The notes beneath the pieces are model-generated. The model searched no databases. It was not told the origin of the DNA and saw nothing but the letters and a program-made list of their open reading frames with translations. From Pseudomonadota bacterium (GTDB lineage: Bacteria > Pseudomonadota > Alphaproteobacteria > Sphingomonadales > Sphingomonadaceae), in NCBI GenBank assembly GCA_023394965.1, contig JAEWZX010000016.1:95426-159425 (forward strand): a stretch of 64,000 nt of DNA, given 5' to 3'. The translations under genes and the position numbers were made by a program. Below are positions 1 through 7,899 of the stretch, piece after piece; the first letter of the stretch is position 1, and each line of letters starts with the position of its first letter.

Positions 1-779
1 TGCGCAATCTGATCGAAGCGGTGCAGACCGCCCATCTCGATGTGGAAGGCGTGGTAGCCAGCCCGCTGGCCGCCGCCTATGCCTGCCTGTCGCGCGAAGA
101 ACGCGACCTTGGCGTTGCCCTGGTGGAAATCGGTGCGCAGGTTACCAATGTGTCGGTCCATGCGGCGGGGATGCTGCTGGGGCTGAAGTCCATTCCGATC
201 GGGTCGAACGACATCACCGATGCCATCGCTTCGTCCCTCGGCATCCGGCGCAGCCAGGCGGAGCGGCTGAAATGCGTGTCAGGTTCGGCCATCGCCACGC
301 CGACGGATCACCGCGAAATGATCCCTGTCAACGGCCCCGGCGAAGAGCACAGCGGCCCGCTGGCGCGCGGCGCGGACGAACAGAACCGCATTGCGCGGGC
401 GGAACTTGTGGCGATCGTGACCGACCGGCTGGGCATCGTGACGGGAGAGATCGGCAAGGCTCTCAAGTCGATGGGCTTCACCGGCGCGCAGGGCGGCCAG
501 GTTGTCCTGACCGGCGGCGGGGCGGAACTGCACGGCATCGCCGAATTCATGCAGGGCGCGCTTGGCCGCCCGGTACGGATCGGCAAGCCGCCGGTATTAC
601 AGGGCCTGCCCGAAGCGCATGCTACGCCGGGATTTGCGACTCTTGCAGGCCTGTGTCTCTATGCGGCGGACGACCCGGTCGATATCCGTTCGGTCGGGCC
701 GCGATACCAGCCGACCAAGCGCTATCGCGGCATCGGTCTGGTAAACCGTGTTTTTCAAGCGGTGCGCGAGTATTTTTAA
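1..779 (+). CDS. ftsA: Cell division protein FtsA (3' part; start lies left of the window)
   Basis: The reading frame is open from base 3, so this is the C-terminal 258 residues of a longer gene. FtsA is an actin-like ATPase that tethers FtsZ filaments to the inner membrane and recruits later divisome proteins. Visible features are the actin-fold nucleotide-binding segment VVLTGGGAELHGI and a basic, amphipathic C-terminus (RYRGIGLVNRVFQAVREYF), which matches the conserved membrane-targeting helix of the family. ftsZ follows 135 bases downstream on the same strand, the normal order at the end of the dcw cluster. The identification is firm. Confidence 0.96.
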   Translation, partial: RNLIEAVQTAHLDVEGVVASPLAAAYACLSREERDLGVALVEIGAQVTNVSVHAAGMLLGLKSIPIGSNDITDAIASSLGIRRSQAERLKCVSGSAIATPTDHREMIPVNGPGEEHSGPLARGADEQNRIARAELVAIVTDRLGIVTGEIGKALKSMGFTGAQGGQVVLTGGGAELHGIAEFMQGALGRPVRIGKPPVLQGLPEAHATPGFATLAGLCLYAADDPVDIRSVGPRYQPTKRYRGIGLVNRVFQAVREYF

Positions 780-914
780 GGGTTGTATCGGCGCACTTGT
801 ACGCCATTAGTCCTTGTGGATAAGGCGATAATCGCTTCGACCTGCGATTAGCTTTGTGCCACAGTTGTGACATAACGCCCGCGGGCGACTTTTGAATTCT
901 ATGGGGACTCTTGA

Positions 915-2630
915 ATGAGCATCAATATCGGACCGGCATCGGACGACGACCTTCGTCCCAAGATCATGGTCGTGGGCGTCGGTGGCGCAGGCGGCAACGC
1001 CATTGCCAACATGATGCAGGCGAAGATCGAAGGTGTCGATTTCATCGTCGCCAATACCGACGCACAGGCGCTCAGCAGTTCCCCTTCCGAAAAGCGCATC
1101 CAGCTAGGCCCGGATATCACCGGCGGTCTGGGCGCGGGTGCCCGCCCCGAAGTGGGCAAGGCTGCGGCCGAAGAGACCGTGCATGACATCGAGGATGCGC
1201 TCGAAGGGGTGAATATGGTCTTCATCGCCGCCGGTATGGGCGGCGGCACCGGCACGGGTGCAGCGCCTGTTATCGCGGAGGCGGCGCGCAAGAAGGGCGT
1301 GCTGACCGTTGGTGTCGTGACCAAGCCGTTCCTGTTCGAAGGCACGCGCCGGATGCGCGCAGCCGAAGCGGGCATCGACGAATTGCAGAAGCATGTCGAC
1401 ACGCTGATCGTCATCCCCAACCAGAACCTGTTCCTGGTCGCCAAGGCGGAAACCACTTTCAAGGAAGCCTTCATCCTCGCGGACGAGGTGCTTCAGCAGG
1501 GTGTGCGTTCGATCACCGACCTGATGGTGATGCCGGGTCTCATCAACCTCGATTTTGCCGACGTGCGTTCGGTGATGAGCGAGATGGGCAAGGCGATGAT
1601 GGGCACCGGCGAAGGCGAAGGCGACAATCGCGCGCTCGAAGCCGCGGAACGTGCCATTGCGAACCCGCTGCTCGACGGTGTCAGCATGACCGGCGCCAAG
1701 GGTGTCATCATTTCGATTATCGGCGGCGAAGACATGAAGCTGCTCGAAGTGGACGAAGCGGCCAATCACATCCGTGAACTGGTCGATGAAGACGCCAACA
1801 TCATCTGGGGTTCGGCCTTCAACCCCGATCTCGACGGTAAAATCCGGGTTTCGGTTGTCGCCACCGGGATCGAAAACGACGGTTCGGCGGCGGCTGCACC
1901 GGCGCGTTCGTTCTCCATGCGCGAAAACAGTGCGCCTAAGCGCCCGGTTCTCGATCTGCCGAGCCGGACCGAAACGGAAGAAGAGCCTTTCGAACTCAAC
2001 GAAGGTCTGTCCGCCGATCCCGAGCCCACCGAAGCCGACGCTTTCGATCTGACCGACGAGGCTGAAGGCGATGAGGCCGGTAAGCCGTTCGGTCTGTCCC
2101 CGGCCACTTCGGGGTCGTCGAAAGAGGAAGCCGATGAGGGCTATGACGATGTCGATGACATCGTGGACCCGCTGGCTGGCCTGCGTAACGAACGGACCGA
2201 GCGTTTCGACGCCGATCAGGACGACGGCGTGCCTGCGCCCGCCGACGACAGCAATTTCCGCGGAGCGCCGAATGAAGACGGCTGGAAAGACGAGCGGCAG
2301 TCGCACAGTTCTTCCCGGCCTGCAGGCGGATCGCAGGACGAATTCGAACTGGGTGAAGAGCATGTCGCAAGCGACAGCCCCTTGGCCACTAAGCCGGGCC
2401 GTCGGCGTCCGCTGGTTCCCGGCGAGGCGTCGGGCGCGCGGAGCGCCGGTACGTCGGGCTCGACTGAGGGTGGCAGCAGCTCGCTGCCTGGCAACACTCT
2501 GTTCGAACGCATGGCCAATCTGTCGCGCGGCGCAGGTCGCCCGGACGACAAGGACGAAGACGATGATGAAGGCGGCAATGGGGCCGGTCTTAACATCCCG
2601 CGTTTTCTGGGGCGTCAGAACAATCAGTGA
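915..2630 (+). CDS. ftsZ: Cell division GTPase FtsZ with a long acidic C-terminal linker
   Basis: Tubulin-like GTPase that polymerises at mid-cell to form the Z ring. The protein has 571 residues. The GTPase domain, about residues 15-320, carries the tubulin signature GGGTGTGAAP. It is followed by roughly 230 residues rich in Glu, Asp, Gly and Ser, then the conserved C-terminal peptide NIPRFLGRQ, which binds FtsA and other partners. Enterobacterial FtsZ is about 383 residues; long linkers are typical of alphaproteobacteria, and this one is on the long side. The ATG is preceded by GGGGA at 903-907. A GANTC site (906-910) overlaps that ribosome-binding site; see findings. Confidence 0.98.
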   Translation: MSINIGPASDDDLRPKIMVVGVGGAGGNAIANMMQAKIEGVDFIVANTDAQALSSSPSEKRIQLGPDITGGLGAGARPEVGKAAAEETVHDIEDALEGVNMVFIAAGMGGGTGTGAAPVIAEAARKKGVLTVGVVTKPFLFEGTRRMRAAEAGIDELQKHVDTLIVIPNQNLFLVAKAETTFKEAFILADEVLQQGVRSITDLMVMPGLINLDFADVRSVMSEMGKAMMGTGEGEGDNRALEAAERAIANPLLDGVSMTGAKGVIISIIGGEDMKLLEVDEAANHIRELVDEDANIIWGSAFNPDLDGKIRVSVVATGIENDGSAAAAPARSFSMRENSAPKRPVLDLPSRTETEEEPFELNEGLSADPEPTEADAFDLTDEAEGDEAGKPFGLSPATSGSSKEEADEGYDDVDDIVDPLAGLRNERTERFDADQDDGVPAPADDSNFRGAPNEDGWKDERQSHSSSRPAGGSQDEFELGEEHVASDSPLATKPGRRRPLVPGEASGARSAGTSGSTEGGSSSLPGNTLFERMANLSRGAGRPDDKDEDDDEGGNGAGLNIPRFLGRQNNQ

Positions 2631-2679
2631 TTTGGGCCGCGCCAGCGCCGGTTAACGCCTGGGCTGTCAGGGACAGGAT

Positions 2680-4242
2680 ATGATTTCGAAAGGGCAATTC
2701 GCGGCTGCTGTTGCGCTGCTGGCTTTGGCAGCGCAGGCAGACCGCGCGTCCGCCCAGCGTGAAATCGTGCAACCTTTGCCTGCGGCCGCAGAAGGCAAGC
2801 TGGGCGATGCGCTTTCCCGTCTGGCCAGCAATGGTGCCGATGTGTCCGCGCTTCTGGATGCGGGTGAGGCTTCGCTGGAGCTGGGAGATATCGAAGCGGC
2901 CATCGGCTTCTTCGGACGCGCCAACGAGCTTTCTCCCGACAATCCGCGAACAAAGCTGGGGTTGGGGAAGGCCTATGTCCGTTCCCGGCGCCCGGTAGAA
3001 GCGCTTCGCCTGTTCGCCGAGGCGGAACAGGCTGGCGTTGCTGTCTCACGAATGGCTGAAGATCGCGGGCTCGCCTTCGACCTTGTCGGCGACGCGGCAA
3101 GCGCGCAGCAGCTTTACCGGATCGCGCTGGCCAACGGCTCAGGCGATGAAACTACACGGCGGCTGGCGCTTAGCCAGGCAATTTCCGGTGATCGTGAAGC
3201 GTTCGAAGCGACCCTGCTTCCCCTGCTCGAAAAACGCGACGTTTCGGCCTATCGCACCCGTGCATTTGGACTGGCAATTCTCGGCAAGGCGCGTGAGGCC
3301 AAGGAAATCGCCAATACGATGCTGCCCGCGAACATCGGCGCGCGGATGGCGGCCTATTTCGAATATATGCCGCGGCTTACCAAAGCCCAGCAGGCGGCTG
3401 CCGGCAATCTGGGTATTTTCCCCCGGGCAGCGGCAATCGGGACCGATGATGCCCGCATAGCGAGCTATTCCGGACCGTCGGTTCAGGCCGTCCAGCCCGC
3501 TTCGCCACCCACCCCTGTGGCGCAGGCCAAGCCGAAGCCTGCTCGGCGGGCTGCGGGAGCGGAACTCAAACTGACCCCGCTGCCGGCGCAGGAACCTAAA
3601 CCCGCACATGCTCCAGCGACGGCTCCTGCACCAACCTCCGCAGCAGCGCCGGCACCAACTCCGAGTGTTGCGAAAGCGGCTAGTCAGGGGCCGTCTCTGG
3701 CGACGACGGTAACCGAAATCGATACTTCTTCTTCGGCTGCGCAGCCGGCAGTCGTTGCCCGGCTGAGCCAGGCTTCCGCGGCTGTTCAGCAGCCTGCACC
3801 GCCACCGCCGGAGCCCGCACCCGATCTTGCTTCCGTGGCCGAAGCCTTCAGTGGTTTTGCCCTGGCACCGACCGATACAGCGCCTGCCGCCAGCGGGGCT
3901 GTGGACATTACCAAGATCAAGATCCCGCGGGAAAAGGAAGAGCCCAAACCACCGGCACCGCCGCCGCCACCCGCCCATCCTTCGCGTCACTGGGTACAGG
4001 TGGCCACCGGCAAGGATACCGATGCCCTCGGTTTCGACTGGCGGCGGATTGCGCGCAAGGCCGAAGGCAAGCTGGAAGGGAAGGGGCCATTCGTCACTCC
4101 TTGGGGTGAGGCAAACCGGCTGCTTTCGGGACCTTATGACAGCGCTGCAAAAGCGCGCGAAATGGTCAAGGAACTCAAGGATTTGGGGATTGATTCTTTT
4201 ACTTTCACAAGTTCCGCAGGCGAAGCGATCGAGAAACTCTGA
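2680..4242 (+). CDS. Secreted TPR and SPOR-domain protein next to ftsZ
   Basis: 520-residue protein. A Sec signal peptide spans about residues 1-26 (cleavage after RASA). A tetratricopeptide-like helical region (about 40-240) contains DIEAAIGFFGRANELSPDNP. A long Ala/Pro-rich stretch (about 270-430) follows, then a C-terminal SPOR domain (about 434-515, starting near HWVQVATG). SPOR domains bind peptidoglycan stripped of stem peptides at division septa, so a role in septal wall binding or remodelling is inferred. Its position 49 bases after ftsZ fits, and co-transcription is possible. The exact function is unknown. The Pro/Ala linker suggests it reaches across the periplasm. Confidence 0.9.
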   Translation: MISKGQFAAAVALLALAAQADRASAQREIVQPLPAAAEGKLGDALSRLASNGADVSALLDAGEASLELGDIEAAIGFFGRANELSPDNPRTKLGLGKAYVRSRRPVEALRLFAEAEQAGVAVSRMAEDRGLAFDLVGDAASAQQLYRIALANGSGDETTRRLALSQAISGDREAFEATLLPLLEKRDVSAYRTRAFGLAILGKAREAKEIANTMLPANIGARMAAYFEYMPRLTKAQQAAAGNLGIFPRAAAIGTDDARIASYSGPSVQAVQPASPPTPVAQAKPKPARRAAGAELKLTPLPAQEPKPAHAPATAPAPTSAAAPAPTPSVAKAASQGPSLATTVTEIDTSSSAAQPAVVARLSQASAAVQQPAPPPPEPAPDLASVAEAFSGFALAPTDTAPAASGAVDITKIKIPREKEEPKPPAPPPPPAHPSRHWVQVATGKDTDALGFDWRRIARKAEGKLEGKGPFVTPWGEANRLLSGPYDSAAKAREMVKELKDLGIDSFTFTSSAGEAIEKL

Positions 4243-4344
4243 CGCGGGCCTCGCAGGTGCGGCGCCGTGAATTGTTCACAAGCTTTACACAGGCCTTAAC
4301 GGTTCTCCCCAGCGCCGAAGCCTCTCTCCATTGCCAAGCGCCCC

Positions 4345-4893
4345 ATGGCTTCTGCATCCAGCAGCCATGATGTGGACGGGACAGCTTTGATGAGACAGTC
4401 GCAAGAACGCTATGAGGTCGATGAGGGTGCTGCCCCTCTCGATATGCTCATTGCCCTGTTCGAAGCCCGCGGCTGGCCGTGCGAATCGACCCAGACCGAA
4501 ATGAGCGGCGAAATCCAGGGCAGCTGGACCAAATACCAGCTGCGCGGGATCTGGCGCCCGGACGACATGGTGCTGCAGATTCTCTGCCTGCCCGACATCC
4601 GCATTTCCAACGACAAGATGGCTCATGCCCATGAACTCGTCTCGCTCGTCAACGAACAGATGTGGCTTGGCCATTTCGATATCTGGTCGAATGGTGGGGT
4701 GCTGCTGTATCGCAACGGGACCATGCTCGGGGACGATGGCTTGCTGAGCCTGGGCCAGGCGCAGGCACTGGTGGAAATCGCAGTCGACGAATGCGACCGT
4801 TTCTATCCGGCATTTCAGTTCATTCTGTGGGGTGGCCGTACCCCGGCAGAAGCGCTGAACGATGCGATGGTGGACGCTGCGGGCGAAGCCTGA
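4345..4893 (+). CDS. YbjN domain-containing protein
   Basis: 182-residue soluble protein of the YbjN family, recognised from its two-layer domain with NGGVLLYRNGTML and the C-terminal segment FYPAFQFILWGGRTPAEAL, typical of alphaproteobacterial members. YbjN proteins resemble type III secretion chaperones in fold. The E. coli member affects motility and stress responses, but the biochemical role is not established. An alternative start at 4390 (MRQSQERYEV) would drop 15 weakly conserved residues and is quite possible. No signal peptide is seen. It sits in a plus-strand series between the SPOR protein and a Bax-inhibitor-like gene. Confidence 0.85.
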   Translation: MASASSSHDVDGTALMRQSQERYEVDEGAAPLDMLIALFEARGWPCESTQTEMSGEIQGSWTKYQLRGIWRPDDMVLQILCLPDIRISNDKMAHAHELVSLVNEQMWLGHFDIWSNGGVLLYRNGTMLGDDGLLSLGQAQALVEIAVDECDRFYPAFQFILWGGRTPAEALNDAMVDAAGEA

Positions 4894-5026
4894 AACCGCC
4901 CTGATAAGGGGTAATCGGCAGTGTGGCCGAATTTTCCGGTTTTGCTTGAAATCGGGGACCGAAATGCCGATATTCCCGTTCAGGAGCAGGGCGTATTTTC
5001 GCACTGCCAAGAGGAGTTCAAAACAA

Positions 5027-5767
5027 ATGGCCAATTGGAACGACACCGACCAGAGGCAGGGCTTCGGCACCGTGCCACGCGCTGGCGACGCCGTTGCCAG
5101 GCAAGAAACCTTCGACGCTGGGCTGCGCAAGCACATGCTGTCGATCTACAACTACATGACTTCGGGCGTGCTGCTGACCGGCGTCGTCGCGTTGCTGACT
5201 GCGCAAAGCGGACTGGCTCTGTCATTTGCCAGCGGCCCGTTGATGTGGCTGGTCGCGCTGGCCCCGCTCGGCTTCGTTTTCGCCATGAGCTTTGGCCTGA
5301 ACAAGATGAGCAAGGGTACGCTGCAGATGCTCTTCTGGGCGTTTGCGATCGTCATGGGTCTTTCCATGTCGACGATTTTCCTGCGCTTCACAGGCGAATC
5401 GATCGCCGCGACCTTCTTCGCCACGGCAGGTGCCTTTGCCGGCCTCAGCCTCTATGGTTACACGACCAAGAAGAACCTCCAGGGTTTTGGCACCTTCCTT
5501 GTGATGGGCGTCATCGGCCTGCTGATTGCGATGGTGATCAACATCTTCCTGCAGTCGGGCACGATGGCCGTTGCGATCAGCTTCATCGGTGTGCTGATCT
5601 TCGCGGGCCTTACCGCCTACGATACGCAGCGTCTGAAGATGGAATATCAGTATCTGCGCGGCACCGAATTCGCTGGCAAGGCGATTATAATGGGCGCGCT
5701 GAGCCTGTATCTCGATTTCATCAATATGTTCATGTTCCTGCTGCAGTTCATGGGCAATCGCGACTGA
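5027..5767 (+). CDS. Bax inhibitor-1 / YccA family membrane protein
   Basis: 246-residue integral membrane protein with about seven hydrophobic segments, starting after the soluble N-terminus (about residue 40). The conserved C-terminal block (ISFIGVLIFAGLTAYDTQRL, then SLYLDFINMFMFLLQFMG) identifies the UPF0005/BI-1 family, whose studied bacterial members are pH-sensitive calcium leak channels or modulators of FtsH. The start at 5027 is preferred because GAGGAG lies at 5011-5016. The open frame extends further upstream without a ribosome-binding site. A strong terminator follows, so it probably ends its transcription unit. Confidence 0.92.
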   Translation: MANWNDTDQRQGFGTVPRAGDAVARQETFDAGLRKHMLSIYNYMTSGVLLTGVVALLTAQSGLALSFASGPLMWLVALAPLGFVFAMSFGLNKMSKGTLQMLFWAFAIVMGLSMSTIFLRFTGESIAATFFATAGAFAGLSLYGYTTKKNLQGFGTFLVMGVIGLLIAMVINIFLQSGTMAVAISFIGVLIFAGLTAYDTQRLKMEYQYLRGTEFAGKAIIMGALSLYLDFINMFMFLLQFMGNRD

Positions 5768-5805
5768 GTGTAAGCCACTCGTCGCAAACAGGAATCGCTT
5801 GAACG

Positions 5806-5842
5806 TGCCCGGGGTGTAACCAACACTCCGGGCATTTTCTTT
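5806..5842 (+). terminator. Rho-independent terminator after the Bax inhibitor-1 gene
   Basis: Twelve-base arms at 5806-5817 and 5823-5834 pair with a single G-T wobble around a five-base loop. They are followed directly by TTTTCTTT at 5835-5842. The stem begins 38 bases after the stop codon of the upstream gene. Confidence 0.85.
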
Positions 5843-5938
5843 GTGGCCACAACCGTCTACGAGGATAACCGCTTCATCCCTCGTCAAGGCACGGGGGAGC
5901 AGGGTCTGGTACAGATTATCTAGGAGGGTCAGCGCGCT

Positions 5939-6835
5939 ATGGGTCGCGGTTCACACATCACTGTTCGTATGACGGCCGTGGCTGTCGGGATTTCCGCTGT
6001 GGCGGCATGCACAACCCCGCCGCCGCCACCACCTCCGCCTCCCCCGCCGCCAGTGGAGATCGTTCCGGTCCGGCCCACACCTCCAGGCCAGGCATCCTAT
6101 GTGATGGACATTCCCAACGTTAATTCGCTGGGTCTGCGGGAAACTGTCAATGTCGGTATTTCGGACGATGAAAAGGTCTGGCATTTTCGGTCTGCATGGA
6201 ACGTGGCGGCCCTGAATTGCCTCGACCCACAATATCAGCCGATCCTCAACAGCTACAGCAGCTATATAAAAGATCATGCGAAGCCGCTGAAACAGGTCAA
6301 TGACCGCATCGATGCCGACTATCGCAAAGAGTATGGCAAGGGCCGTCCGGCGATCCAGGCTCGTGAGAGCCAGATGACCATGGTTTACAACTATTTTGCC
6401 CTGCCGCCAGCCCGTGCTGATTTCTGCCGCACCGCATTGGGTATTTCGCAGCAATATGCCGCGTCCGAAACTATCGATCCGCTGGCGTTCGCGCTGGCGA
6501 ACTTCTCCGCTCTGGAAGGGCCGTTCGAACGTTTCTTCGTTGCTTATGAAAAGTACGAACAGGAATCCGCTGCCTGGGATGCGAAATATGGCGAACGGTA
6601 CGGTTCATCGCAGCCGGGCTATGTCGCGGTAAAGAACGCACGGGCGTTCCAGACGCCCCAGCCCGGGGCTGACCCCTCTGCACTGAGCGCGACACCGTTG
6701 CAGGAGACCAAGGTGGTGGACCCGGATACCGGTGCCAAAATCCCGGTGGCGCCCGTTGATGAGACGCGATCATCGGTGCCTGTCGTCCAGCCCATCCCCA
6801 ATGATGCCGGTGCAGACGATACGCCCCAGGGCTGA
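5939..6835 (+). CDS. Proline-rich N-terminal lipoprotein of unknown function
   Basis: 298 residues. The N-terminus MGRGSHITVRMTAVAVGISA is a signal peptide ending in a lipobox-like SAVAAC, so Cys24 is the probable lipidated residue. Twelve consecutive prolines follow, a rigid spacer, and then a globular region (about 50-225) with WHFRSAWNVAALNCLDPQYQ, YNYFALPPARADFC and conserved-looking aromatic residues. The last 70 residues are low complexity. I do not recognise a named family; similar proteins are annotated as hypothetical in sphingomonads. AGGAGG at 5921-5926 lies 12 bases before the start, giving only moderate support for it. Confidence 0.75.
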   Translation: MGRGSHITVRMTAVAVGISAVAACTTPPPPPPPPPPPPVEIVPVRPTPPGQASYVMDIPNVNSLGLRETVNVGISDDEKVWHFRSAWNVAALNCLDPQYQPILNSYSSYIKDHAKPLKQVNDRIDADYRKEYGKGRPAIQARESQMTMVYNYFALPPARADFCRTALGISQQYAASETIDPLAFALANFSALEGPFERFFVAYEKYEQESAAWDAKYGERYGSSQPGYVAVKNARAFQTPQPGADPSALSATPLQETKVVDPDTGAKIPVAPVDETRSSVPVVQPIPNDAGADDTPQG

Positions 6836-6852
6836 TCGAATTCGTAGTTTCC

Positions 6853-6884
6853 AGGCGCGTCGTCATTCGCTAAACGACGCGCCT
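6853..6884 (+). terminator. Hairpin between the lipoprotein gene and tRNA-Ala
   Basis: Perfect 11-base arms (6853-6863 and 6874-6884) around a 10-base loop. The sequence after the stem lacks a clear T-run, so this may be a weak terminator or a processing signal rather than a classic terminator. Confidence 0.5.
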
Positions 6885-6919
6885 CGGACTGCTTTGGGGC
6901 AGTACCTGAGACCTGGAAC

Positions 6920-6995
<76 letters not shown>

Positions 6996-7014
6996 GGATG
7001 CCTCTATAGCGTTG

Positions 7015-7899
7015 CTAGATTGCACCAAAGGTCCAGCCTTCGGTTTGCGCTATGGTCTGCGTAAGTCTTTCCGGATGCCATCGCGCGCGGTCATGGGCGA
7101 TTTTGCGCAGCCAGGCAGCGGTCAGCAGCGCATCGGACGAATGATCGTCGATCGAACCGGTCCCGCCAACAGGAGGGCTGCCGAGGGCGCGCAATCCATC
7201 GTTCAATGTCTCGAAGCTGCGCATCTTTGCCTTCGATGCACTGCGTCCCGCCTCCAGTGCCGCGAGACTGGTATAGATCTCAACCAGGACCGAGCCTTTG
7301 TCAGGAATGCGATCGATTGGCCACACGGGCAAGTGCCCCTGCAAATGGTGCAACATGCGCATCCCGGTGAGGCTCGATTTACCGACCTGCGCTGCCCCCA
7401 CCAGATTGAAGTTGGAATAGGGTTTGCAGCCCATTGCGGCCTGAGCATCCTCCGTCACGCGAAAGCGGCCGCGGCCATGTACAGCTCCATCGCAGCCGAA
7501 GTACGCGCCTGTATCCGCGCCATTTCGAAAATAGGCGCGGAAATCAGCATGGTCGACAAAGCTCTGCGCCCCAAGATTGGCATCGCCTGAAGAGACGTCT
7601 TCGATCAGGGCCCACAATGACTGGGCATTCGGCAGCGGTGTTCCGCAATGGGGGAAATATGCACCGCAGTCCGCAAACGGCAATGCAATGCCCAGATCCA
7701 GCCCGACCAGAGTATCGTCGGGCAGGTCATCGCGCAGGAGTGCAAGAACATCGAGCCGCGACCATCCACGACCAGCCTTTACCAGCACCGGCGGGCCGCC
7801 ATCGGCATGAGCCAGGGCGAGAGCGATACCTTTCTGAACAGGCCCTTTTGCACCCGACCAATCTATCGCGAGAAAGTGGTTAAACCTCCGCACGCTCAC
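7015..7899 (-). CDS. RNase H-like fold protein (DUF429-like), unknown function
   Basis: 294 residues. The N-terminus FLAIDWSGAKG and the later LVGLDLGIALPF resemble the acidic strands of RNase H/actin-like folds seen in DUF429 proteins, with a further acidic motif near the C-terminus (SIDDHSSDALLTAAW). These three clusters would supply Asp residues for metal binding, but nuclease activity is only inferred. The start overlaps the end of rarA by 20 bases, so the two are almost certainly translated from one transcript. That suggests a link to replication-fork repair. The gene converges on tRNA-Ala with 19 bases between them. Confidence 0.75.
   Translation of the reverse strand: MSVRRFNHFLAIDWSGAKGPVQKGIALALAHADGGPPVLVKAGRGWSRLDVLALLRDDLPDDTLVGLDLGIALPFADCGAYFPHCGTPLPNAQSLWALIEDVSSGDANLGAQSFVDHADFRAYFRNGADTGAYFGCDGAVHGRGRFRVTEDAQAAMGCKPYSNFNLVGAAQVGKSSLTGMRMLHHLQGHLPVWPIDRIPDKGSVLVEIYTSLAALEAGRSASKAKMRSFETLNDGLRALGSPPVGGTGSIDDHSSDALLTAAWLRKIAHDRARWHPERLTQTIAQTEGWTFGAI

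Noticed and set aside
1104..2363. 419-codon minus-strand frame opposite ftsZ
   Set aside because: Entirely antisense to a conserved gene, rich in Arg and His as expected for a shadow frame, no recognisable domain.
3541..3990. Pro/Ala codon repeats in the SPOR protein as a DNA tandem repeat
   Set aside because: The amino-acid bias is low complexity but the DNA has no regular repeat unit.
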